Assembly: GCA_017536625.1 (NCBI GenBank)
Contig: JAFXGY010000048.1
Span: 1-64,000 of the forward strand
Length of the DNA stretch: 64,000 nucleotides
Direction: 5' to 3'
From: Oscillospiraceae bacterium
Lineage (GTDB): Bacteria; Bacillota; Clostridia; Oscillospirales; Ruminococcaceae
Shown piece by piece: positions 35,298 through 44,800 of the stretch; the first letter of the stretch is position 1; each line of letters begins with the position of its first letter. Below the pieces are notes generated by a model, which saw only the letters and a list, made by a program, of their open reading frames with translations, ran no database searches and was not told where the DNA came from. Position numbers and translations under genes: made by a program.

Positions 35298-35309
35298 GAA
35301 CATATGTTC
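35298..35309. promoter_or_regulatory. LexA (SOS) box-like palindrome
   Basis: GAACATATGTTC is a perfect 12-base palindrome that fits the Firmicutes LexA consensus GAAC-N4-GTTC, with the same ATAT centre as the Bacillus consensus. It ends nine bases before the -35 of the Thoeris-like operon promoter. Confidence 0.6.
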
Positions 35310-35318
35310 TGAAAATGG

Positions 35319-35347
35319 TTGATTTGTTTTTATTGTGGCTTTATAAT
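35319..35347 (+). promoter_or_regulatory. promoter of the Thoeris-like operon
   Basis: TTGATT and TATAAT with a 17-base spacer, about 48 bases upstream of the first start codon. Confidence 0.7.
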
Positions 35348-35395
35348 ATAGATGTAGCTTATATGACTTAAAATGAAAAAGGAAGGAACCTTACA

Positions 35396-36202
35396 ATGAA
35401 AGTATCCTTATTTAGCAAATACGTATGGAGCTTGTTTGAGAAAATAGCAACTTGGACATTGGCACTATTTTCTATTATAATAGCATTTTTACCAAATCTT
35501 TATGAAAATAGATGTTGTGTAATTGGGATTATGGTTATATCACATATAGTGCTTTATATTTCACTTTGGCTTTGCCTTAATGCAAAGAGAAAAGTTTCCT
35601 TTAAGATAAATGGGACAAAAATTATTGTAAAAGAAGGGAATATTTTTGAGGAACCCGGGAAAAAAGTAATTGCTTTCAATGAATATTTCGATACAACAGT
35701 TGATGATAAAATAATTGCAAAAGGTTCTTTGAATGGAGTTTTTGTAGAAAAGTATACGATAAAAAAAGATTTAGACGAATATATAGAGGCTCATGCTAAG
35801 AGAAATTGGTTGCTTGTTGATGAAAAAAGATGTGGAAAGCAAAGTAAATATAAATTAGGTACGATTGTTCCTTATGGTGATTTCTTTCTTCTTGCATTTT
35901 CGAGATTTAGAGAGGATAATCGTGCATTTCTAAATAAAGATGATATAGCAAAATGTTATATGAATATGTGGGAGGAAATAGACATATACAAAGCGTGCGA
36001 TTCTGTTTGTTTGCCGGTTTTAGGATCAAGCAAGCTTGTTCGTGGGATGAATTATACTCCACAGCAATTAATAGAGTTGCTTTTGTGGTCTTTTAGATTA
36101 AGTGGAGTAAAACTTGAACGATCTGCGACCCTTACTGTTGTTGTGCATAAATCTATGGTGAATGAAATTAATTTTATTAAATTGAAGGATTATTCTGATT
36201 GA
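35396..36202 (+). CDS. type II Thoeris-like effector ThsA (2TM-macro, DUF6430-like)
   Basis: The 268-residue protein has two N-terminal membrane helices (about residues 17-35 and 41-60) and a macro-type domain with the segment AFNEYFDTTVDDKIIAKGSL (about 98-117) typical of DUF6430 proteins. In type II Thoeris the membrane-bound macro effector is activated by a nucleotide signal made by a TIR protein after phage infection and harms the infected cell. A ThsB-like TIR gene is two genes downstream. AAGGAA precedes the ATG. AT-rich, unlike the core. Confidence 0.82.
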   Translation: MKVSLFSKYVWSLFEKIATWTLALFSIIIAFLPNLYENRCCVIGIMVISHIVLYISLWLCLNAKRKVSFKINGTKIIVKEGNIFEEPGKKVIAFNEYFDTTVDDKIIAKGSLNGVFVEKYTIKKDLDEYIEAHAKRNWLLVDEKRCGKQSKYKLGTIVPYGDFFLLAFSRFREDNRAFLNKDDIAKCYMNMWEEIDIYKACDSVCLPVLGSSKLVRGMNYTPQQLIELLLWSFRLSGVKLERSATLTVVVHKSMVNEINFIKLKDYSD

Positions 36203-36216
36203 TACGAGGCGATTAA

Positions 36217-36678
36217 ATGAAAATAGAAATAATTGAGAACCAAAATGTAAAATATCTAGATTTATATTGTAAAGAAGATGCTTGCGAAGGAAATATTTTG
36301 TTACCGTTATATGGAAAAGTATATTGTGGAGCACCAAACTCTATTGATGACTATAAAGAGGAAATATTAGAAATCCCACAACATATGTTGGGTAGCGGGG
36401 AGTATTTTGCATTGCGCGCAGAAGGGGATTCTATGATTGATGCCGGAATTTCTGATGGAGATATATTAATCATAAAAATGCAAAATTACGCAGAAAATGG
36501 ACAAATTGTTGTTGCAAGAATAGGACAAAATGTTACTTTAAAAAGGATTTTTATGCTTGAGAACGAGAAAAAAATAAAGTTGTGTCCGGAAAATAAATTA
36601 TATAAAGAAATTATTACCAACGAATGCGACATTATGGGAATAGCAACAAAAATAATCAAAGACATAGAAAGGACATAA
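36217..36678 (+). CDS. UmuD-like S24 autoprotease without a DNA-binding domain
   Basis: The 153-residue protein is almost only an S24 (LexA/UmuD) peptidase fold. The likely self-cleavage site is Cys37-Gly38 (YGKVYCGAP), the nucleophile is Ser72 in EGDSMIDAGISDGD, and the general base is Lys109 in VTLKR. Spacings of 35 and 37 residues match LexA and UmuD. There is no helix-turn-helix; the 36-residue N-terminal arm is too short for one. It starts 14 bases after thsA and ends one base before the TIR gene, so all three are co-transcribed. It could be a RecA-triggered regulator or partner of the Thoeris proteins; this is inference. Confidence 0.85.
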   Translation: MKIEIIENQNVKYLDLYCKEDACEGNILLPLYGKVYCGAPNSIDDYKEEILEIPQHMLGSGEYFALRAEGDSMIDAGISDGDILIIKMQNYAENGQIVVARIGQNVTLKRIFMLENEKKIKLCPENKLYKEIITNECDIMGIATKIIKDIERT

Positions 36679-36679
36679 T

Positions 36680-37210
36680 ATGAGTTTAGGAACTTACAGA
36701 ACAAAAACATATATTGCGGCAGATTGGACGGATGATAAAGATGCTGTGGATGAAATTTATAAATGGAAGAATAGTTCTCATTGGAATTTCGATTTTGTTG
36801 ATGCCCACGATTTAACTCAAGCGAGAGATTCTAGTTTGAATTGCAGCATAAAATCATCTCTAAAACAAAGAATGGATGTTTCAAAAACTTTTGTATTAAT
36901 TGTTGGAAACAAAACATCTACGTTGCGGAGTGGAAGTTGCCAATATTGTTCGTATTATAATGCCTGGTTGGGCTATTGTTCACACGGACATTCGATAGAT
37001 CAAAGAAGCTATATAGAGTATGAGTGCCAAAAAGCAATCGAAGCCAATATGAAAATTGTTGTTTTATATAATTCTTCATATGTTGATAAAGAAAGGTGTC
37101 CAAAAGTAATAAGACAATGCGGTAAACATATCCCAATGTTGTATTGGAAAGGGATGAATTTGTATTGGGATTATGAGACAGTTAGAAATGCTATTTTAGG
37201 AGAATGCTGA
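36680..37210 (+). CDS. ThsB-like TIR-domain protein
   Basis: The 176-residue single-domain protein belongs to the Thoeris TIR-like (DUF1863) type. The first strand is KTYIAADWTDDKD; the core strand is KTFVLIVGNKT (about 69-79); the helix YIEYECQKAI (111-120) carries the likely catalytic Glu115, followed by KIVVLYNSS. ThsB proteins consume NAD+ to make a signal that activates ThsA. It follows the autoprotease gene by one base with AAAGGA as ribosome-binding site. Together with the 2TM-macro protein it completes a type II Thoeris pair. Confidence 0.85.
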   Translation: MSLGTYRTKTYIAADWTDDKDAVDEIYKWKNSSHWNFDFVDAHDLTQARDSSLNCSIKSSLKQRMDVSKTFVLIVGNKTSTLRSGSCQYCSYYNAWLGYCSHGHSIDQRSYIEYECQKAIEANMKIVVLYNSSYVDKERCPKVIRQCGKHIPMLYWKGMNLYWDYETVRNAILGEC

Positions 37211-37404
37211 TACAATAGGGTTTACAGGTAATGCCATAATGTTTCCAGATTGTTGCTTTCTCATGCTGTAAAGGTTTATTGAAATTAAATTTTTTACAAT
37301 TATTAAAGAGGTCGGTAATTAACAAATTTGGTATTTCTAATCGTAAACAAGTCCAACTTTAAAAATGGCAAAAGTTATGATACTTGCATATCTCTATATT
37401 CAGA

Positions 37405-37446
37405 GAAAAAACGGATAGCTACAAAATAGTGGCTATCCGTTTTTTT
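37405..37446 (+). terminator. terminator of the Thoeris-like operon region
   Basis: ACGGATAGC / GCTATCCGT stem with flanking A and T tracts, 195 bases after the TIR gene. The 37211-37404 stretch is AT-rich and shows no gene. A very similar hairpin sits at 47685-47718. Confidence 0.85.
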
Positions 37447-37468
37447 GTTGTTATTATAAACTTACTTT

Positions 37469-37500
37469 AGATGAAATCGCAAATATTTGCGATTTCATCT
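37469..37500. promoter_or_regulatory. 32-bp perfect palindrome, candidate operator of the hsd operon
   Basis: The two 16-base halves (AGATGAAATCGCAAAT and its complement) pair perfectly with no loop. It lies just upstream of a possible promoter (TTGCAA 37510, TGTAAT 37534) and 77 bases before the XRE regulator gene. No T tract follows, so it is not a terminator. Confidence 0.6.
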
Positions 37501-37576
37501 TGAAAATACTTGCAAAAAGGCATATATTGTAGATGTAATATTATATTTGCAGCTTTTATTTTACCGGAGGTGCATT

Positions 37577-37786
37577 ATGGCTATTTCTTATAATAAACTT
37601 TGGAAGTTGCTAATAGACAAAAAAATGACGCAGGCAGAATTACGTAAAGCTGCAGACATTGCGCCAAACACGATGACTAAACTTCGCAGAGATGAACCTG
37701 TAAATCTTGCAATTCTCGGAAGAGCATGCGAAGTACTTTGTTGCAATATCGGTGATATTATGGAATTTATTCCAGACGAAGAATGA
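37577..37786 (+). CDS. XRE-family transcriptional regulator of the type I restriction operon
   Basis: A 69-residue one-domain Cro/CI-type helix-turn-helix protein (MTQAELRKAADIAPNTMTKLRRDE is the HTH region, about residues 17-38). CGGAGG precedes the chosen ATG; the frame is open 30 codons upstream without a site. It lies 14 bases before hsdM. Such small regulators often act as control proteins of restriction operons; the palindrome upstream is the obvious candidate operator. Confidence 0.88.
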   Translation: MAISYNKLWKLLIDKKMTQAELRKAADIAPNTMTKLRRDEPVNLAILGRACEVLCCNIGDIMEFIPDEE

Positions 37787-37800
37787 GGAGGATATAGAAA

Positions 37801-40563
37801 ATGAATAAGCAGCAATTAGCTTCCTTAATTTGGGATACATGTAACGATTTGCGTGGTTCAATATCTGCTGTTGAATATAAGGATATTATTTTGGGCTTTA
37901 TTTTTTACCGCTTTGTTTCAGAAAATGAAGTTTCTTATCTGGAAAAACAGGATTGGACTATGGAAATTATGGAGGAAGAACTCACAGAAGAGGATTCGGA
38001 AACTGTAAGTCAATGTAAGGAACATCTTGGATATTTCATAGCGTATAACAATCTGTTCTCTACTTGGAAAAATCATCCCGAATCTTTTACCGTAGCTAAT
38101 GTTTCAGATGCTTTAAATGCATTTATCAGAAACATTGGAAGTGATTCTAATCATCAAAAACTTTACAAGGATATTTTTAAATCTTTTTCGGATAAATTAA
38201 GCAAAATGGGATCCATCAGTGAGCAGACATCTCACTTGAAAAAGCTTATTAAAGTAGTTGGACGTATACCGATGGACGAAAACCAAGGTTATGATGTTCT
38301 GGGATTTATCTATGAGTTCCTTCTGAAGAACTTTGCGGTAGGAAGCAAGAAAGATGGAGAGTTTTACACACCGCACGAGATTTCAGTTCTTATGTCCGAG
38401 ATTGTTGCCAATCATGTGAGAGATCGTGATCAGATTAATGTTCTGGACCCCACAAGTGGATCTGGATCATTGCTTATCAATATTGGACAAAGTGTTCAAA
38501 AGTATCTCCATAATGGGGCCAATATCACCTATTATGCTCAGGAACTGATTGAAGAAACATACAACCTTACTCGTATGAATCTGGTTATGAGGGGTATTAA
38601 GCCCTCCAATATCAAAGTCCGACGTGGTGATACGCTTTCTAATGACTGGCCATATTTTGATGATAACGATGAAAATAGTTATGAGTATATACCCGTGGAC
38701 TGCGTAGTATCAAATCCTCCCTATTCTCAAAAATGGGACGCGGATTCACATACAACGGATCCTCGTTATAAAGATTATGGAATTGCCCCTGCTTCTAAAG
38801 CAGATTATGCTTTTTTGCTGCATGATTTATATCATTTAAAAGACGATGGAATTATGTGTATAGTTCTGCCTCACGGTGTATTATTCAGAGGTGGCTCTGA
38901 ACAAGAAATTCGCACACAGTTGGTAGAAAACAATAATATTGAAGCCATTATCGGATTGCCCGCAAATTGCTTCTATGGTACTGGTATCCCCACGATTATC
39001 ATGATACTTAAAAAGCATCGTGAACAGAGTGACATCTTGATTGTTGATGCTTCTAAAGAATTCTATAAAGACGGCAATAAAAATCGTTTATCCGGACACA
39101 ATATCAAGAAAATAGTGGATGCTGTTTTGGATAGAAAGACTATTCCTCATTTTGCTGAACTTGTTTCTAAAGAAAGAGTTATCGAAAATGAGTATAATCT
39201 TAATATTCCTCGCTATGTTGAAAGCGAAGATAAGGTACCGGTAGATCTGCACGCTACGATGTTTGGCGGAATTCCTAACTATGAAATTGATTATTTTGAG
39301 CGTTTCTGGACAGCATTTCCTTCGCTTCGTGAGGATCTTTTCAGAATGGAAAACGAACACACGTCCAATGTGAAGGTTAATTCTGTTTTGGATGGAATTA
39401 AAGCAAACGGTGATGTTCGAGCATTTGAAACAGCATATTACACTGCATTTGATGAACTTGAGCGGTGGCTTTACGATTTACTCATTGAAAATCGAGTTGA
39501 TAATGTTCATGCAATAAAAGGTGAAATCACAAATAAGATTTTTGAGCTTTGCAAAGAATTTGATATTGTAGATAGATACATCGTTTATAAAGCATTTGAT
39601 GAAATTTGGGAACAAATCAGTATTGACCTGGAGGCAATTCGCCTGCATGGAATTGGTGTTGCTCGTGTAATTGAAGCAATTGAAGTTTATGATAAAAAAG
39701 AGGGCGATGCAGTTCCTAAAGGTGAAGATGGTAAAATTATTTCTTTTGAGTTGATTCAAAAGCATCTTTTTGCTGAGGACTTTGTTCAAATGGAAGCTCT
39801 GATCAGAGAATTAGCTAGCATCACGGCCGAATATGATTCTTTCTGGGAAGAGATGGATGAAGAGCTGAAAGATGAGCTAAAAAAGAAATCGGATGATGCG
39901 AATGATGAATCGGAAGCTAAATTGGATACTGCTATTCTTAAAAAGAGATATCAGGAAGTTTTAGATGCCCTGTCAAACGATATAACAAGACAATATATTT
40001 CTTACTTCGCTTTGAAAACGAAGGAAAAGCTTGCATTCCAGCAGGAGCACACCGAGCTTATCTGGCCAGAGGAAAACGAAAAAGGTAAAAACGGGGTATA
40101 TAAACCGGCCGCAGTTAAAGTTATCATTGAAAAAATTAAAAATGATATCGAAATAGCTGAGGATGAAGATGATTACAAAGTGCGTCATCTTTATCTTCTT
40201 AACCAACGGATTTCTGCGCTCAAAAAGCAGATAAAAATATTTAAAACTGAAATGGATATCAAAGCGAGAGCGGCAATTGAGCATTTGTCTGATAATGAAA
40301 TTAAAATGCTGCTGAAAGAAAAGTGGTTAACCCCTGCAATGCAAAACATCAACGGAATTCCAGCATCTATTGTGGATGAGCTTAACCGTTCAATTCAGGC
40401 CATCATTGTCAAATACGATAACCCCATTACTACCCTTGATGATCAGATTGCAGATGCAGAAAAAACGCTTGCCTCTATATTAAAAAATCTTCGCGGGAAT
40501 GATTTTGATATGGCAGCAATTCGTCAGTTTGAAAAACTGCTCGGAGGTGAAGCTAATGAATAA
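37801..40563 (+). CDS. hsdM: type I restriction-modification methyltransferase subunit
   Basis: The 920-residue protein has the N-terminal helical HsdM domain, the SAM-binding motif DPTSGSGSLL (about residue 217) and the adenine methylase motif NPPY (about 307). The N-terminal 480 residues cover a standard HsdM; the long C-terminal part (about 480-920), rich in charged helices, makes it larger than the usual 500-800. It methylates the half-sites specified by HsdS. Its end overlaps hsdS by eight bases. Confidence 0.95.
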   Translation: MNKQQLASLIWDTCNDLRGSISAVEYKDIILGFIFYRFVSENEVSYLEKQDWTMEIMEEELTEEDSETVSQCKEHLGYFIAYNNLFSTWKNHPESFTVANVSDALNAFIRNIGSDSNHQKLYKDIFKSFSDKLSKMGSISEQTSHLKKLIKVVGRIPMDENQGYDVLGFIYEFLLKNFAVGSKKDGEFYTPHEISVLMSEIVANHVRDRDQINVLDPTSGSGSLLINIGQSVQKYLHNGANITYYAQELIEETYNLTRMNLVMRGIKPSNIKVRRGDTLSNDWPYFDDNDENSYEYIPVDCVVSNPPYSQKWDADSHTTDPRYKDYGIAPASKADYAFLLHDLYHLKDDGIMCIVLPHGVLFRGGSEQEIRTQLVENNNIEAIIGLPANCFYGTGIPTIIMILKKHREQSDILIVDASKEFYKDGNKNRLSGHNIKKIVDAVLDRKTIPHFAELVSKERVIENEYNLNIPRYVESEDKVPVDLHATMFGGIPNYEIDYFERFWTAFPSLREDLFRMENEHTSNVKVNSVLDGIKANGDVRAFETAYYTAFDELERWLYDLLIENRVDNVHAIKGEITNKIFELCKEFDIVDRYIVYKAFDEIWEQISIDLEAIRLHGIGVARVIEAIEVYDKKEGDAVPKGEDGKIISFELIQKHLFAEDFVQMEALIRELASITAEYDSFWEEMDEELKDELKKKSDDANDESEAKLDTAILKKRYQEVLDALSNDITRQYISYFALKTKEKLAFQQEHTELIWPEENEKGKNGVYKPAAVKVIIEKIKNDIEIAEDEDDYKVRHLYLLNQRISALKKQIKIFKTEMDIKARAAIEHLSDNEIKMLLKEKWLTPAMQNINGIPASIVDELNRSIQAIIVKYDNPITTLDDQIADAEKTLASILKNLRGNDFDMAAIRQFEKLLGGEANE

Positions 40564-41824
40564 TACTCCAAGAATACGTTTTGCTGGATTTGAAGGAGAT
40601 TGGGAGAAGAATAAATTTAATTCTATATTTGCAATTCTTAAAAATAATACATTTTCAAGAGCAGAGCTTACGGATACTGATGGATTCGCATTAAATATAC
40701 ATTATGGAGATATTCTTATTAAATTTGGGGAAGTTTTGGACTTGGAAACAGAAACGCTTCCATTTATTGAATCAGCACAAACGGCAAAAAAATTCGAATC
40801 TTCATATTTGCATAATGGCGATATAATTGTTGCTGATACAGCTGAAGATGAGACGGCTGGGAAAAGTACAGAAATAATGAACTTGGGAGAAATTCCCGTT
40901 ATATCTGGACTCCATACAATACCTTTAAGACCAAAAGAGGATTTTGCTGAAGGTTATCTTGGTTACTACTTAAATTCTGATGCTTATCATGATACCTTAC
41001 TCCCTTTGTTACAAGGTACCAAAGTTTTATCTATTTCAAAAACAGCTTTGCAAGGGACAAGAGTTTGTTATCCCACAGAATGCGATGAGCAAGCACGGAT
41101 TGGAAATTATTTTCGGAATCTTGATAGTCTTATCACTCTTTACGAGCGCGAGCATGAAAAACTGATAGCGTTGAAGGCTGCTTGTTTGGATAAAATGTTT
41201 CCTAAAAACGGCAGTAAAGTACCTGAAATACGTTACGAATTTACAGGAGATTGGGAACACCATAGACTTGGAGATGTCGGCAAAACATACACTGGTCTAT
41301 CCGGAAAAACAAAAATTGATTTCGGACATGGAGAAGGTAAATTTATAACATATATGAATGTGTTTGCAAATCCTGTTTCTTCGCTTTTAGGGGTGGAACC
41401 TATAGAAATTGATGATAGTCAAAACGAAGTTCAGATAGGAGATGTGTTTTTTACAACTTCTTCCGAAACACCAGAAGAAGTAGGTATGTCTTCTGTTTTG
41501 ATAGAGAAGAAAGGTATTGTTTATCTAAACAGTTTTTGTTTTGGTTTCAGGCCATCGGTTCGTTTCGATCCGTATTACTTGGCGTATATGCTGAGATCAA
41601 ATTATGTTAGAAAACAAATTGTTTTTTTAGCACAAGGCATATCTCGATATAATATTTCAAAAACCAAAATGATGGATATACATATTCCGGTTCCATCTTT
41701 GGAAGAGCAAAAAAAAGTCGGTCAATATTTTAAGGGATTAGATGATCTTATTAGTCTCCAACATAATAAAGTTAAGAAGTTGAAACAACTTAAACAAGCC
41801 CTGCTGAACGATATGTTTGTGTGA
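40556..41824 (+). CDS. hsdS: type I restriction specificity subunit
   Basis: The 422-residue protein has two target-recognition domains (about 1-190 and 210-410), each starting with an IRF/IRYEFTGDWE-type segment and each ending in a conserved helix (LIALKAACLDKMF and LKQLKQALLNDMF). TGAAGCTAATG start overlaps the hsdM end, with CGGAGGTG as ribosome-binding site. It determines the bipartite recognition sequence. No second hsdS or recombinase adjoins it, so phase-variable shuffling is not suggested. Confidence 0.95.
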   Translation: MNNTPRIRFAGFEGDWEKNKFNSIFAILKNNTFSRAELTDTDGFALNIHYGDILIKFGEVLDLETETLPFIESAQTAKKFESSYLHNGDIIVADTAEDETAGKSTEIMNLGEIPVISGLHTIPLRPKEDFAEGYLGYYLNSDAYHDTLLPLLQGTKVLSISKTALQGTRVCYPTECDEQARIGNYFRNLDSLITLYEREHEKLIALKAACLDKMFPKNGSKVPEIRYEFTGDWEHHRLGDVGKTYTGLSGKTKIDFGHGEGKFITYMNVFANPVSSLLGVEPIEIDDSQNEVQIGDVFFTTSSETPEEVGMSSVLIEKKGIVYLNSFCFGFRPSVRFDPYYLAYMLRSNYVRKQIVFLAQGISRYNISKTKMMDIHIPVPSLEEQKKVGQYFKGLDDLISLQHNKVKKLKQLKQALLNDMFV

Positions 41825-41838
41825 AGGTGGTGGAATAT

Positions 41839-44800
41839 ATGTCATTTAGCAATGAAAAGGAATTTGAGGATGCTGTTATTGAAAAATTGACAAAACTGGA
41901 TAACCAGTGGTCAAGAGATATTTTAGAATACAAAACGGAAGAAGAACTGATTGATAACTGGGCTGCAATCTTGTATGGCAATAACAATCAAACGGACAGG
42001 CTAAACGGATGTCCTCTGACCGAAACGGAAATGAATCAGATTATAGGCCAAATCAATGGCGAAAGTCCGTTTGCTATTAATCGCCGTCTGAGCGGAAAAT
42101 ACATTTCCATCATACGTGATAACCCTAGAGATACGCTGCACAATGGCAAACGTGTGGATCTTTTCCTTTTTGACAAAGATGAGATTGCTGCAGGAAAAAG
42201 TGTTTATCAAATTGCACGCCAACCAAAACTTCCTGTTTCATCGGAAGTTTTTGGCGATCGCAGAGGCGATCTGATGCTACTTATCAATGGTATGCCGTTG
42301 TTTCACATCGAATTGAAGAATACCCCAGTAAAAGTGGAACAAGCATGTAATCAAATCAGCAAATACATGCAACATGGTGTATTTACAGGATTTTTCTCTC
42401 TTGTTCAGGTGTTTGTAGCAATGACTCCGGAGGAAACTTTGTATTTTGCAAATCCTGGACGTGACCGTGAATTTAATTCGGATTATTATTTCCATTGGGG
42501 GAATTTTAACAATCAGTACATCAATGGATGGGAAGAAATAGCTGAAAAATTTCTTTCAATTCCTATGGCTCACCGTTTGATTGGTTATGGTACTATTGCT
42601 GATGGTACAGATAATGTTTTAAAGGTAATGCGCAGCTACCAGTACCATGCGGCATATAAAATATATTCTCAGGTGGTTCGGCACGCTGATTGGGATGATG
42701 GACAACAGAAAGGCGGTTATGTGTATCACACCACTGGCAGTGGTAAAACTATGACCAGTTTTAAGTGTGCTCAGTTAATCAAATCTTCCGGTAAGGTTGA
42801 AAAAATCGTTTTCCTAATGGATCGCAATGAGCTTTGGAAACAGACATATGATAACTACCGCCATTTTTCTGATTGCGATGATGTTGAAGATACGGCAAAC
42901 ACAAACAGTCTGCTCTCAAAATTAGAAAACGATACACCCAACTTGCTTATTGTTACATCGATTCAAAAGATGAGCAACCTAACAACAGTTGAACCTAATC
43001 CTTATGCTGGCCGAATAGCAAAAATTCAGCAGAAGAAATTGGTGTTTATTATTGATGAAGCACATCGCTCTACGTTTGGCACGATGCTTCGTGATATTAA
43101 ATTGACCTATCCTAAAGCTATGTTTTTTGGCTTTACCGGAACACCAATCATGGATGTGAATGCTATTGATGGAATTACTACCGATGGATTGTTTGGTGAG
43201 TGTTTACACAAATATACAATTTCCGAAGGCATCCGGGATAAAAACGTTTTGGGATTTAAGCCATCAAAAGTGGTAACTTTCGATGAAGAAGATTTCCGAG
43301 AAAAAGTTGCTTTGAAAAAAATTGGTAAGGAACATGTGGAAGATCTTAATGATGATGAATTTGCCAAATACCATGCGTTGGTTTCTCGAAATATGGCTGA
43401 TGTGGAAGCAGACGTTGGAAATAGCCTTTATTCGGAAGGAGATACAGGACTTGCTCATCGTCTAAATGTTGTACATGATATTTTAAGTAAATGGGATCGA
43501 ATCAGTTTCAGGGGGAAGTTCCATTATATTTTGGCGACCTCATCTATTCGCGAAGCTATAGAATATTATCGTTTGTTAAAGGACAATGAAAAAGGGTTAT
43601 TTGTTACTGCTGTATTTGATCCTCATACCGATAATGACGATGATGATGTTTTTAAGGACAAAGGCGTTGAAGAGATTCTCATTGACTATAATGTACATTT
43701 TGGTTTTCATTTCACATTCGGAACTTATCGCCGATTTAAAGATGATGTTTGTTTGCGTCTTGCACACAAAGAGTCATATAAAGATATTGATACAAGGAGA
43801 GCAGAAGCAGTTAATATTGTTATTGTAGTTAATCAGCTGCTTACTGGTTTTGACTCCAAATGGATTAACACATTATATTTGGATAAAGTAGTTGAATACG
43901 AGCAGTTTGTTCAGGCAGTCTCAAGGACCAATCGTCTTCATGGATATGAAAAACAGTATGGTATTATTAAATATTGCAGAAAACCGTATACAATGGAACA
44001 AAATGCTGAGAAAGCGTTGAGATTATACGCAGAAACCGGATATGAAGATGTTTTTGTGCCTTCTTTAGGACAGAACATTATCTGTATGAATAATGACTAT
44101 CAAGCAGTCATCAGATTGTTTGAAAAGTGTGGTATAGACAATTTCAGCATGCTTCCTACTGGTTCGGATGATGTCAAATTGTTTGCGGATTTGTTTAACA
44201 ACATCAGTAATTATTACTATTGCTCAATTCCACAATTGTTTACATGGTCACAAAAGACTTATATAACAGAGGATGCCGGTGAAGTTACAGTTCTGTTAGA
44301 TGAGATGACATATGAGATTTTACATCAGAGGTATAGCGAAATCCCACGGACAGGCTCGTCTGGTGGCGATATGATTTATGATATAAAAGCTTTCCTTACT
44401 GAGATTTCATCAAACGAGATCGATAGAGCTTTTATGGAGTCAAAGTTTTCTGAAGTGCTTAAGGATCTCTCTAATGGTGCAAAACCAGAAGATATTAAAA
44501 CTTTACTTGATGAACTAAAATCCAATTTTACAATTTTGTCGGCAGAAAACCAGATCACTGCTGAGGCTATTTTAGAGGACATATATTCTGGAGAACTACA
44601 GAATTTTGACGAAAATAAAACACTGGCGGAATACATTGAGATTTATAACAGAAGCAAGCTAAAAGCAAATATCGAAAAATTCGCTGATGCATTCGGGATA
44701 GATAGAGATAAACTTTCTAGAATTATGACTTGTAATCTGAAGGAAGATAATTTGCTACAAGGTGGATTATTTGATCAGATTATTAGCACATTGGATAGAG

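Noticed and set aside
37487..37576. Longer form of the XRE protein starting at 37487
   Set aside because: The extra 30 codons overlap the palindrome and promoter region and lack a ribosome-binding site; the ATG at 37577 has CGGAGG.
40556..41824. Phase-variable hsdS inversion system
   Set aside because: Only one hsdS is present, with no silent partner or adjacent tyrosine recombinase and no internal inverted repeats noticed.
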